Shown here one piece after another: positions 1-6,544 of a stretch of DNA of 25,718 nt (positions within the stretch are counted from its first letter, which is position 1; each line of letters starts with the position of its first letter). Under the pieces are notes generated by a model. The model made no database searches. It was not told the DNA's origin and saw only the letters and a program-made list of their open reading frames with translations. Made by a program: the position numbers and the translations under genes. The DNA is from CAZLQR01 sp964404095 (GTDB lineage Bacteria; Patescibacteriota; Microgenomatia; UBA1406; GWC2-37-13), in the NCBI GenBank assembly GCA_964404095.1, contig CAYOIN010000014.1:1-25718 (forward strand), read 5' to 3'.

Positions 1-317
1 TTGCAAAGCATAACTCGCCAAGCGACTGTTGGTTTATTGTAAGTAACAAGGTCTATAACGTCACGAGTTTTATTAATAGCCACCCGGGCGGAGCAATGAG
101 AATTACCTCCAACTGTGGAAAAGATGCCACGCAGGCATACCAGACACAAGGAGGAAAGGGTTCACACTCAAGCAAGGCAACCGCGATGCTTGGATCCTTT
201 TTTATTGGCGATCTGAATGCAGAGGTTAAGAGTCCTTCGACCGTAACACAGCCTGCATCAGGATCGCAGCAAGCACCGCAATCATACGATGATTCGGAGA
301 AAAACGAAGATGAATAA
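1..317 (+). CDS. Cytochrome b5-like heme-binding domain protein (5' partial)
   Basis: The reading frame is open from base 3 to the TAA at 315-317, so the gene starts upstream of the window; an internal ATG at 96 falls inside the domain and is not the start. Visible residues 1-30 match the cytochrome b5 fold opening (AKHN, DCW, VYNVT, then HPGG), followed by CGKDAT and, 28 residues after the HPGG histidine, a second His in GSHS, then FFIGDL. These give both axial heme ligands (visible residues 27 and 55), with about four more residues between them than in classical cytochrome b5. The last ~30 residues are a low-complexity Ser/Gln/Glu tail. Inferred role: one-electron carrier. An N-terminal signal or anchor would lie outside the window. 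The stop overlaps the start of the next gene (ATGAATAA), so they are probably co-translated. Confidence 0.88.
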   Translation, partial: AKHNSPSDCWFIVSNKVYNVTSFINSHPGGAMRITSNCGKDATQAYQTQGGKGSHSSKATAMLGSFFIGDLNAEVKSPSTVTQPASGSQQAPQSYDDSEKNEDE

Positions 318-576
318 GCTATACCTCATTAGTAAAAACGTACATCGATTGTTCATGTTCTTTACCATCATTCTTACGATGGTCATGAGTGTGACCGGTA
401 CAGTTCTGAAGTTTCCAGAGATGCAGAATGCAGTTCTCGAAGTTGGTCTCATGCGATTCATTCATAATTCGATCAGTCCATTTTTCTCATTGTGTCTCTT
501 TGTAATGATTGTGACCGGGTTGGTAATGTACCTTGTTCCGCTCCTGAGAAGAAAAACACAAACGTCACAGCAATAA
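310..576 (+). CDS. Two-helix membrane protein with conserved His, b-type cytochrome-like
   Basis: 88 residues from ATG 310, which has GGAGA at 296-300 and overlaps the stop of the b5-domain gene. An in-frame upstream start at 289 is less likely because it lacks such a site. There are two hydrophobic helices. Each opens with a His and ends with a T-G pair: VHRLF with TGT in helix 1, FIHNS with TGL in helix 2. This H...TG pattern resembles helices of PepSY-type and cytochrome b561-like membrane proteins, where such His bind heme; that is a resemblance, not a firm family call. Placed directly behind a b5-domain protein, it may be the membrane partner that passes electrons to or from it, perhaps as a dimer giving a four-helix bundle. 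The C-terminal RRKTQ is cytoplasmic by the positive-inside rule. Confidence 0.7.
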   Translation: MNKLYLISKNVHRLFMFFTIILTMVMSVTGTVLKFPEMQNAVLEVGLMRFIHNSISPFFSLCLFVMIVTGLVMYLVPLLRRKTQTSQQ

Positions 577-606
577 TCTCATTCACCCCCATCTACCGGA
601 CTTTGC

Positions 607-612
607 TATACT
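607..612 (+). promoter_or_regulatory. -10 element before the three-helix membrane protein gene
   Basis: TATACT ends 9 nt before ATG 622, giving a leader of at most a few bases. A poor -35 match (TTCACC at 582-587, 19 bp spacer) is the best available. Confidence 0.5.
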
Positions 613-621
613 GAATCCGAA

Positions 622-936
622 ATGTTTAACAAGCCTTGGCTGAACGCCGTCAGCGCATCTGGATATATTGCGGTACTTGTCTGGATCATGATGAACATCG
701 AACGCGTTTCTAAGCAACATCAGAACCAGTATTTTCTTCCGGTGATCTTTATCTCAATATTCACGCTATCTGCCGCGGTAATGGGCGGACTGTTTCTACT
801 ACGGCCAATATTGATGTACCTCGAAGGAAAGAAAAAACCTGCTGTCCAGTTCTTCTTTCAGACCGTTGGATATTTCGCCGGTATTACTGTGGTGCTCTTA
901 GTATGTCTGCTATTAGGTATTATTCCACGGAACTAA
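622..936 (+). CDS. Three-helix membrane protein, unknown function
   Basis: 104 residues. Hydrophobic segments at about residues 8-25, 39-66 and 75-100 predict three transmembrane helices, with a short basic loop (EGKKKP) between helices 2 and 3. I do not recognise a family. It has its own -10 box just upstream, and its TAA ends three bases before the start of the dehydrogenase gene, so it probably heads a short transcript that continues into that gene. It could be an accessory membrane subunit, but nothing in the sequence identifies a ligand or active site. Confidence 0.75.
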   Translation: MFNKPWLNAVSASGYIAVLVWIMMNIERVSKQHQNQYFLPVIFISIFTLSAAVMGGLFLLRPILMYLEGKKKPAVQFFFQTVGYFAGITVVLLVCLLLGIIPRN

Positions 937-939
937 CGT

Positions 940-1665
940 ATGATTGTTCAGGATAAAGTTGTGATTGTGACCGGTGCTTCTTCTGGGATCGGACTGGAGG
1001 TGGCAAAAAATCTCTGTGCGCATGGCGGCATCGTTGTACTGGCCTCTCGCTCCAAAGAAAAGCTCGAGGCACTGGCGCAGGAACTTCCGCGGTCTGCCGC
1101 AGTCGAGGTTGATATGAGTGACAACGCATCGATTCAGCAACTGGTGAAGAGCGTCATCGAACAGTTTGGGAGAATCGATATTCTCGTGAACAACGCAGGA
1201 GTCGGCTACGATGAGGTTGTTGAGAAAATCGATATCACGAAATACCAAGAACTATTTCAGGTGAATGTTGTAGGACCACTCATTCTTATGCAACAGTGCA
1301 TACCCTCCATGAGAAAAATAGGTGAGGGTGCAATCGTCAATATTTCGTCTGGACTCTCCTTAATGGATGTGCCAAATCTGTCTGCTTACGCGTCGGTAAA
1401 AAGTGCGCTCAACTCACTTTCACATACTGCACGCGAAGAACTGAAGAAGGATAATATCGCGGTCAGTCTCGTGTATCCCTATGTGACAAATACTAACTTT
1501 GGAAAGAATGTACTCAGCGGACCACGTAATGTCGAGAAGCAAGATAAGACAGAAGTTCTACCGGGAGGAGACGACCCAAAGATCGTTGCAGATATGGTTC
1601 TCGAAGTCATCGAAAGTGGAGAGTCGGAAATATTCGCGCATGACTGGATGTGTCAGATAAAGTAA
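940..1665 (+). CDS. Short-chain dehydrogenase/reductase (SDR)
   Basis: 241 residues, the usual length of a classical SDR. The nucleotide-binding TGASSGIG lies at residues 11-18, the NNAG motif near residue 85, and the catalytic Ser-Tyr-Lys is visible as ISS followed by YASVK. The family reduces or oxidises carbonyl/hydroxyl groups with NAD(P)H; the substrate cannot be read from the sequence. An Ala-Ser-Arg-Ser-Lys stretch after beta-strand 2 (SRSKEK) has basic residues where NADP-preferring members carry them, so NADPH is more likely than NADH. The start is three bases after the preceding stop, and the TAA shares its last A with the next ATG (TAATG), indicating a translationally coupled operon. 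Confidence 0.92.
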   Translation: MIVQDKVVIVTGASSGIGLEVAKNLCAHGGIVVLASRSKEKLEALAQELPRSAAVEVDMSDNASIQQLVKSVIEQFGRIDILVNNAGVGYDEVVEKIDITKYQELFQVNVVGPLILMQQCIPSMRKIGEGAIVNISSGLSLMDVPNLSAYASVKSALNSLSHTAREELKKDNIAVSLVYPYVTNTNFGKNVLSGPRNVEKQDKTEVLPGGDDPKIVADMVLEVIESGESEIFAHDWMCQIK

Positions 1666-1928
1666 TGTACTACGTGTATCTATTGCGCTGCGCGGACAAC
1701 TCCCTCTACTGCGGAATTACGACAAATCTGGAGAAGAGGTTGAACGATCACAACTCGGACCGTGGAAGAGGGGCTAAGTATCTGCGGGCGAAGCGGCCGG
1801 TTGTAATTGTCTACTCTGAGCCACAGCCATCCAGAAGTGCGGCTCTCAAACGCGAAGCGGTCATCAAATCCTGGCCAAAGGAGCAAAAGGAAAAACTCAT
1901 CAGTGGTTCAGGTATACTTTTTGAATGA
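1665..1928 (+). CDS. GIY-YIG domain protein, UPF0213/YhbQ type
   Basis: 87 residues from ATG 1665, chosen because it overlaps the upstream stop as TAATG; a GTG at 1650 in frame is the alternative. A single GIY-YIG nuclease domain: YVYLL and YCGIT form the two strands carrying the catalytic Tyr, followed by the Arg in EKRL, the YLRAKRPV segment and a late Glu in KREAVIK that would bind metal. The family of stand-alone short GIY-YIG proteins is common in bacteria; members bind or cut branched DNA, but their cellular role is not well settled. It overlaps the next gene by four bases (ATGA). Confidence 0.9.
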   Translation: MYYVYLLRCADNSLYCGITTNLEKRLNDHNSDRGRGAKYLRAKRPVVIVYSEPQPSRSAALKREAVIKSWPKEQKEKLISGSGILFE

Positions 1929-2788
1929 AGCGGTTCGTTTTATTCTTCCTAGTACTGTTCCTGATTGCAGGATTGCGGAGTTCATATGCGGTGCTCGATA
2001 GATTCAATGTGGGTGTCGGGTACTCGGCATCGAATGAGCTCTCGATCAGCACCGACACTCCTGGTGAGTTTGACTATACGCTGTATCTTCGTACCGCGGA
2101 TAATACGCCAACGAACGTTTCAGTTCACTACACCGGCGTAAACACACTGACCAGAAGGTTGAAGTTAGCGTGTGACAGTGGAGAAACGAGCGCGAATGAT
2201 AATGCAAACACCGGTACATGTATCAATGGAGGGCCGTTTGTTCGCGGAGTTTTCGTCGCGGGGAACACAAATCAGTTTGCAGCGGCGAAGCGATTTACGT
2301 TGTTCTGTGGATCGGTGCAAATTCTCGCAAGTCCGACGACAGACCACTGGGATAGCGGATTTACCAGTACCGAGATCACCGACTTTCTCAACAATGGGGC
2401 ATCCTCAACCTGGTGTCCAACACCTGCGAATACCACGACCACTCCAACGCCAACACCTTCGGTAAAAGCTACGAGAACACCGACACCTCGATCGCGAGCG
2501 ACTCCCACGCCGACCGAAGAGATCTATGATGAAACAGATGCCACAACCGAAGAGATCCCGACTCCCAGCACCACCATCTCGTTTGGGACCGGTGCCGATG
2601 TGTATCGATCCACCGCAAGTAATCCAATAGCGCAGATCGTAGGATTCATGATGATTGTGCTTGGTGCTATCCTCACAATCTACTTCAACAGAAATCTCTT
2701 TATTCATCTGTGGAAGAAGCTCCGAGGAGAAACGGTCGATGTACCGAACTTCGAGCCAAAAGTAAATCTGCATGACGACCTGAAATAG
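1925..2788 (+). CDS. Secreted, membrane-anchored protein with Thr/Pro-rich stalk
   Basis: 287 residues. An N-terminal signal peptide (MKR, then a hydrophobic stretch to about residue 20, probable cleavage after SYA near 22) leads into an extracytoplasmic domain of about 150 residues containing three Cys. Residues ~170-215 are a Thr/Pro repeat-like linker with TPTPTP units and scattered Arg and Glu. A single transmembrane helix (about 236-256) is followed by a basic cytoplasmic tail. This layout, a globular head, a flexible stalk and a C-terminal anchor, fits a cell-surface protein. I recognise no known domain in the head. The gene overlaps the GIY-YIG stop by four bases and is the last large gene of this run. 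Confidence 0.8.
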   Translation: MKRFVLFFLVLFLIAGLRSSYAVLDRFNVGVGYSASNELSISTDTPGEFDYTLYLRTADNTPTNVSVHYTGVNTLTRRLKLACDSGETSANDNANTGTCINGGPFVRGVFVAGNTNQFAAAKRFTLFCGSVQILASPTTDHWDSGFTSTEITDFLNNGASSTWCPTPANTTTTPTPTPSVKATRTPTPRSRATPTPTEEIYDETDATTEEIPTPSTTISFGTGADVYRSTASNPIAQIVGFMMIVLGAILTIYFNRNLFIHLWKKLRGETVDVPNFEPKVNLHDDLK

Positions 2789-2802
2789 TACTCGGCATAG
2801 GG

Positions 2803-2808
2803 TATAAT
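2803..2808 (+). promoter_or_regulatory. Promoter for the 2818 gene
   Basis: TATAAT at 2803-2808 with CTGAAA at 2780-2785 and a 17 bp spacer. The hexamer ends 9 nt before ATG 2818, so the transcript has almost no leader. Confidence 0.65.
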
Positions 2809-2817
2809 CGTTCCCTT

Positions 2818-3099
2818 ATGGGAACAGAGCATTTTAGAGGAAACAATGGCCGTAGGCCGTATGCAGATCGAGAGAGGAAAAAACAACCCCAGGTTCCTGA
2901 CCCAACCACAACCAAACATTCCGATAGCGGATTTATCACGCTTGGCGGACTCAAAACCTTTCATCCAGGTCCTTTGAAGAATATGTATGTTGATGGACTG
3001 CGTGTAAAACGACCCGCACGAGTAAATCACGTGGACGGCGCTTGGCTAATTCCGGTTTTCCGGGAAAAGAAGGCTGCGAGGCCGGGGAGGGGGAAGTAA
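2818..3099 (+). CDS. Small basic protein, unknown
   Basis: 93 residues, rich in Arg, Lys, Pro and Gly, with no membrane segment. The N-terminal third is polar and probably disordered; a more ordered core from about residue 38 (GFITLGGL, then VDGLRVKRPARVNHVDGAWLIPVF) could form a small beta fold. The family is not recognised. Support for a real gene: a good sigma70-type promoter immediately upstream, a start right behind it, and a TAA that abuts the stop of the convergent typA without overlap. The basic tail might bind nucleic acid, but that is only a guess. Confidence 0.65.
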   Translation: MGTEHFRGNNGRRPYADRERKKQPQVPDPTTTKHSDSGFITLGGLKTFHPGPLKNMYVDGLRVKRPARVNHVDGAWLIPVFREKKAARPGRGK

Positions 3100-4932
3100 T
3101 TAGTTCTGGCCTTTTCTGCTCTGAACTCTTCGTTGGGTAAGGGTGAGGAACTGTTTTCGAAGTCGAAGATTCTCCGGCGTTACTTCCAGGAGTTCGTCAT
3201 CAGCGATGATGTCGAGATACTGTTCCAGACTGAGAACCGTTGGCGGCTCGAGCGTTGCCTTCACACCTTCACCTGAAGATCGGTTGTTCGTAAGTTGTTT
3301 TGCTTTACAGACATTTACCTCAATATCTTTATCCTGATTTGAGAGTCCAATGACCTCTCCCTCATATACCTGTACCCCCGGTCCGTAGAACATCGATCCT
3401 CGAACCTGCGCGTTCACGAGTCCATAGGTGAGCGTCTCACCGGACTGACTTGCAATGAGCGCACCATTTCGTACATTTTCCATATAGGTTCCCACCGGCT
3501 CGTACCCGAGGAGGTAGGTATTGAGCACCGCGGTTCCACGTGTGTTTGTTAAGAGACGGCTTCGGATACCAATCAAGTTTCGACTTGAGATTTTGTAGAT
3601 GAGTCGCATACCGGTGTCTCCAACGGTATGCATATTGATTAACTTTCCTTTTCGTTTTCCAACTTCGTCGGTGACCGCACCCATATAATCCTTATGGACA
3701 TCAACGGTCAGCTCTTCGTACGGTTCCATTTTGTGACCATCGATCTCCTTGAAAATTACCTGCGGTTTAGAAACCTGGAGCTCAAAGCCTTCACGGCGCA
3801 TTGTTTCGATCAGAACAGCAAGGTGAAGTTCTCCTCGTCCGCTAATAACATACGAGGTTGTCTGCGTATCTTCTTCAAACTTGAGTCCAAGATTCGTCTC
3901 AAGTTCTTTGAGGAGTCGTGCTTTAATCTGGCGCGATGTCACAAACTCACCTTCGCGACCTGCAAAGGGCGAGGTGTTCGGACCGATCTTAATTTTGATT
4001 GTCGGTTCTTCAACGTGAATGGGAGGGAGATGTTCTGTTGCGGATGGATCGGTAACTGTTTGCCCGATGGTGAGCTCGGGAATTCCGGCAAGTGCCGCAA
4101 TGTCACCGGACTCTACCTGTTCAACCTCTTGTCGCTTGAGACCCATACTGGTAAAGAGTTTTGTTGCGGTATAGGTGCCGATGACGCCCGATTCATCCAC
4201 GAGAGAAATTCGCTGTCCCTTTTTGAGAACACCTCGGTTTACTTTACCGATACAGATTTTTCCTACATATGAATCATGATCTAAGGTCGAGATAAGCATC
4301 TGAAATGGTTTCTCAAGATCGAGATGTGTATTTGGGACCTGCGCTACGATAGTATCGAGAAGCGGGGTAAGATCGCCAGGTAGATCGGATGTGTAAGACT
4401 CGGGAAGTTCTAGAAATGCTTTTCCATCGCGACCAACTCCGTAGAGTGTAGTGAAGTTGAGTACATCCTCATGATGAGCTAACTCGAGAAAGAGCTCTTC
4501 AATTTCATGTAGTACCTCGATTGGTCGAGCATCTTTCTTATCAATCTTATTGATGAAGAGGATAATTTTCAGCTTTGACTCGAGTGCTTTTTTAAGAACA
4601 AATCTGGTCTGAGGAAGCGGGCCCTCTGCAGCATCCACCAAAAGCAACGCCGCACTTGCCATGTTCAACACGCGCTCGACCTCGCTCCCAAAGTCTGCGT
4701 GACCGGGGGTGTCGATGATGTTGATCTTTTCGCCTTTGTACTCAACACTTGTGTTTTTTGCGAGAATGGTAATTCCTTTTTCGCGCTCGAGATCATTCGA
4801 ATCCATCAGTAAGTGCTCGGTCATCTCTTTCTGATTTTCTCGAAACACATGCGACTGCTTGAGGATCGTATCGACCAGAGTTGTTTTACCGTGATCGACG
4901 TGGGCGATAATAGCGATGTTGCGAATATTCAT
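3100..4932 (-). CDS. typA: Translational GTPase TypA/BipA
   Basis: 610 residues, the usual length for TypA/BipA, a ribosome-associated GTPase related to EF-G that acts in 50S assembly and stress or cold adaptation. G1 AHVDHGKT lies at residues 10-17, G3 DTPGHAD at 74-80 and G4 NKID at 128-131, followed by the EF-Tu-like beta-barrel and EF-G-like domains and the TypA-specific C-terminal region (around GPGVQVYEGEVIG). ATG 4932 is chosen because it starts at the canonical MxIRNIAIIAHVDHG; a GTG at 4941 would add three residues. GAAG eight bases before the ATG is a weak ribosome site. Its promoter lies about 90 bp upstream, giving a longer leader than most genes here. Confidence 0.96.
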   Translation of the reverse strand: MNIRNIAIIAHVDHGKTTLVDTILKQSHVFRENQKEMTEHLLMDSNDLEREKGITILAKNTSVEYKGEKINIIDTPGHADFGSEVERVLNMASAALLLVDAAEGPLPQTRFVLKKALESKLKIILFINKIDKKDARPIEVLHEIEELFLELAHHEDVLNFTTLYGVGRDGKAFLELPESYTSDLPGDLTPLLDTIVAQVPNTHLDLEKPFQMLISTLDHDSYVGKICIGKVNRGVLKKGQRISLVDESGVIGTYTATKLFTSMGLKRQEVEQVESGDIAALAGIPELTIGQTVTDPSATEHLPPIHVEEPTIKIKIGPNTSPFAGREGEFVTSRQIKARLLKELETNLGLKFEEDTQTTSYVISGRGELHLAVLIETMRREGFELQVSKPQVIFKEIDGHKMEPYEELTVDVHKDYMGAVTDEVGKRKGKLINMHTVGDTGMRLIYKISSRNLIGIRSRLLTNTRGTAVLNTYLLGYEPVGTYMENVRNGALIASQSGETLTYGLVNAQVRGSMFYGPGVQVYEGEVIGLSNQDKDIEVNVCKAKQLTNNRSSGEGVKATLEPPTVLSLEQYLDIIADDELLEVTPENLRLRKQFLTLTQRRVQSRKGQN

Positions 4933-5025
4933 ATGTAACACTTCACGATCTCAATTTCCGATCTCTCGAAACACGCTCAACAGAGCAGTTCAGTAGAGCG
5001 AAAGAGTATGAAATGAAGTATTTCT

Positions 5026-5031
5026 ATTATA
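5026..5031 (-). promoter_or_regulatory. Extended -10 promoter for typA
   Basis: Read on the minus strand, TGGTATAAT forms an extended -10 (TGn plus perfect TATAAT). No good -35 is visible, which extended -10 promoters can do without. The expected start near 5019 leaves a leader of about 87 nt before ATG 4932. Confidence 0.6.
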
Positions 5032-5060
5032 CCAGATGACTGACGCGGTTTGATACGGTT

Positions 5061-5077
5061 CGCTTCCGAGAGAAGCG
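5061..5077. other. Perfect 6-bp inverted repeat between typA and DUF378 genes
   Basis: CGCTTC and GAAGCG flank a 5-base loop. No T-run follows on either strand, so this is not an intrinsic terminator. It lies upstream of both divergent genes (the whole gap is 4933-5145, 213 bases, with no gene) and might be an operator, or nothing. Confidence 0.3.
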
Positions 5078-5131
5078 CTTGCTCTGCCCACTGAAGTTTG
5101 TTACTCTCAATTCGAGCATATGAATACGGAA

Positions 5132-5138
5132 GGAGGTG
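5132..5138 (+). promoter_or_regulatory. Strong Shine-Dalgarno of the DUF378 gene
   Basis: GGAGGTG, preceded by A, ends 7 nt before ATG 5146. It is the best ribosome binding site in the window and shows that the organism's 16S rRNA keeps a functional anti-Shine-Dalgarno, in contrast with the many leaderless starts nearby. Confidence 0.8.
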
Positions 5139-5145
5139 AATATCG

Positions 5146-5349
5146 ATGAAATGGTTGCACATGGTTTCGTTCTTACTTATGGTGGTCGGCGCTGTGAACT
5201 GGGGACTCGTTGCTTTATTTGACATGAATCTCGTTGATATGGTCTTCGGAGCAGGGTCACAACTCGGGATGATGGTGTACGTATTGGTCGGTGTTTCGGG
5301 CGTATATCAACTTGTTACCCATAAGAAGGACTGCAAGGTCTGTAAGTAA
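5146..5349 (+). CDS. DUF378 small membrane protein
   Basis: 67 residues with two transmembrane helices and the DUF378 signature: an opening VGAVNWGLVALFD, then a second hydrophobic segment YVLVGVSGVYQL and a Cys-containing basic tail (KKDCKVCK). The family is widespread in bacteria and its function is unknown. The start is fixed by an excellent Shine-Dalgarno 7 nt upstream. It is followed after 86 bases by mscL, which has its own promoter. The CxxxC-like tail could bind a metal or form a disulfide, but similar tails vary within the family. Confidence 0.88.
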   Translation: MKWLHMVSFLLMVVGAVNWGLVALFDMNLVDMVFGAGSQLGMMVYVLVGVSGVYQLVTHKKDCKVCK

Positions 5350-5375
5350 CTGAGCTAATCGGTGAGGCGCGTTCT

Positions 5376-5403
5376 CTCCAGAGACATTCTCGTTTCTGTG
5401 GAG
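5376..5403 (+). other. Imperfect hairpin between DUF378 gene and mscL
   Basis: CTCCAGAGA pairs with TCTGTGGAG (8 of 9 positions) around a 10-base loop. There is no T-run afterwards, so termination is doubtful. It may insulate the DUF378 transcript from the mscL promoter. Confidence 0.25.
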
Positions 5404-5423
5404 TGATTGTGATGCCGATTTGG

Positions 5424-5429
5424 TACAAT
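5424..5429 (+). promoter_or_regulatory. Extended -10 promoter for mscL, leaderless geometry
   Basis: TGGTACAAT, with TACAAT ending exactly 6 nt before ATG 5436. The expected start is the A of the ATG. Confidence 0.65.
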
Positions 5430-5435
5430 AGTTTG

Positions 5436-5735
5436 ATGAAAGGATTTGTAGAGTTTGTTCGAGAGAAGGGTGTCGTCGGTCTTGCGGTAGGATTTATTCT
5501 CGGAGGAGCTATCTCAAAGCTTATTAGCTCTCTCGTGAATGACCTCGTTAATCCTCTTGTTGGTCTCCTGCTCGGTTTTGCAAAAGGCATCGAAAGCGCT
5601 TCATTCAAGGTTGGTGGCGCAGTGTTTCAGTGGGGTCACTTTGTTTCTGCGCTGATCGATTTTGTTACCATTGCATTTGTAGTCTATTACAGCGTAAAGA
5701 TCTTTCGACTCGATAAGATCGATAAGAAGAAATGA
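5436..5735 (+). CDS. mscL: Large-conductance mechanosensitive channel MscL
   Basis: 99 residues from ATG 5436. The N-terminal amphipathic helix and pore helix are typical of MscL (MKGFVEFVREKG, then VGLAVGFILGGAISKLISSLVND with small residues packing the gate). An extracellular loop and second helix follow (about residues 68-85), then a short basic tail. MscL is a homopentameric inner-membrane valve opened by membrane tension on osmotic downshift. At 99 residues it is shorter than the usual 130-150; the periplasmic loop and C-terminal bundle are reduced. The upstream in-frame ATG at 5403 is rejected because the promoter -10 lies between the two. The stop overlaps the next start (ATGA). Confidence 0.9.
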   Translation: MKGFVEFVREKGVVGLAVGFILGGAISKLISSLVNDLVNPLVGLLLGFAKGIESASFKVGGAVFQWGHFVSALIDFVTIAFVVYYSVKIFRLDKIDKKK

Positions 5736-6085
5736 CACCATCACAACCACTGCACGCCATGCACTGTGTCCCGTGTGAAGGCGGCACAGAACCACTCCGT
5801 CACGGTGAGTTTCAGCAATATCTCCCGATCATCCCAACCTGGACCGTTGCACCAGATGAGAAATCGATCCATAAAAAGTTTCAGTTTGGCAATTTCAAAT
5901 CAGCGCTTCAGTTTGTCAATGCGGTTGGTGAAGTAGCGGAGACTGAAGGTCACCATCCAGACATTTATCTCCATGACTGGAAGTTTGTGAGTATCACACT
6001 CAGTACCCATGCCATCGGAGGCCTTTCGATTAACGACTTTGTGCTTGCTTCAAAAATCGACTTACTTCAGCAGCCCACCGCGTAA
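5732..6085 (+). CDS. Pterin-4a-carbinolamine dehydratase
   Basis: 117 residues. The family core is clear: HHPDI (His 74-75) and THAIGGLSINDF (His 93) give the three catalytic histidines of the PCD/DCoH fold, after a CVPC-containing N-terminal segment. The enzyme dehydrates 4a-hydroxytetrahydropterin, recycling the cofactor of aromatic amino acid hydroxylases; many bacteria carry it without a known hydroxylase, and a role in molybdopterin or folate metabolism has been proposed for some. The start overlaps the mscL stop by four bases. Its 3' end overlaps the convergent flavodoxin gene by 56 bp. Confidence 0.93.
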   Translation: MTPSQPLHAMHCVPCEGGTEPLRHGEFQQYLPIIPTWTVAPDEKSIHKKFQFGNFKSALQFVNAVGEVAETEGHHPDIYLHDWKFVSITLSTHAIGGLSINDFVLASKIDLLQQPTA

Positions 6086-6506
6086 TCTTCTCGGTATTTT
6101 CTGCAGGATATACGTAGTACTGGTCGATCTTGAGGGGAGGACAGACCACCTCACCGTCATACTCTCGAACCATACGCTCAAGCCGATCGGCTGCGGAGCA
6201 GAAGGTGTTGGAGTACTGAGCCGAATCACCGAGTGCGAAGATTGCGCATCGCTTTCCTTTCAGATGGTCCGGGCGAAAGGCTGCCTTCAGTTCATAATAC
6301 CCACTGTTCATCTGGCCTTCCTCACCCTTCTCAAGCCACGAATTTGAGCCAAAGATAATGACATCATATGGTGAGAGATCTTCAGGCTTCATCTCAAACA
6401 CGTTTTTTAGATCGACGGTATGATCCTTCGAAATGATGTCGTGAATTGTCTGTGCCGCTGCTCCGGTGCTTCCCGAGTAAGTGGCGTAGGCGATCAAAAT
6501 TCTCAT
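6030..6506 (-). CDS. Flavodoxin-like FMN protein
   Basis: 158 residues, a single flavodoxin domain. The phosphate-binding loop YSGSTG is at residues 10-15, followed by IIFGSNSWLEKGEEG near residue 50 (the second flavin loop) and CAIFALGDSAQYSNTFCSAAD near 87-107 (the third loop with the GDS motif). Flavodoxins are low-potential one-electron carriers that can replace ferredoxin. It starts 38 bp from the divergent aldolase gene with its own TACAAT box. The last ~19 codons overlap the end of the dehydratase gene on the opposite strand; both ends look genuine because each family motif lies outside the overlap. Confidence 0.92.
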   Translation of the reverse strand: MRILIAYATYSGSTGAAAQTIHDIISKDHTVDLKNVFEMKPEDLSPYDVIIFGSNSWLEKGEEGQMNSGYYELKAAFRPDHLKGKRCAIFALGDSAQYSNTFCSAADRLERMVREYDGEVVCPPLKIDQYYVYPAENTEKITRWAAEVSRFLKQAQSR

Positions 6507-6535
6507 TTGATACCATTGTATCAGAAGTCTATAAT
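6507..6535. promoter_or_regulatory. Divergent promoter pair, flavodoxin (-) and aldolase (+)
   Basis: Plus strand: TTGATA (6507-6512), 17 bp spacer, TATAAT (6530-6535), ending 9 nt before ATG 6545. Minus strand: TACAAT (6515-6520), ending 8 nt before ATG 6506. The minus -10 lies inside the plus spacer, so the two promoters cannot be occupied at once. Confidence 0.75.
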
Positions 6536-6544
6536 CAAGATCGT

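Noticed and set aside
3694..4272. 192-codon open frame on the plus strand
   Set aside because: Lies wholly antisense to typA, has no family features or start signal, and follows typA codon structure.
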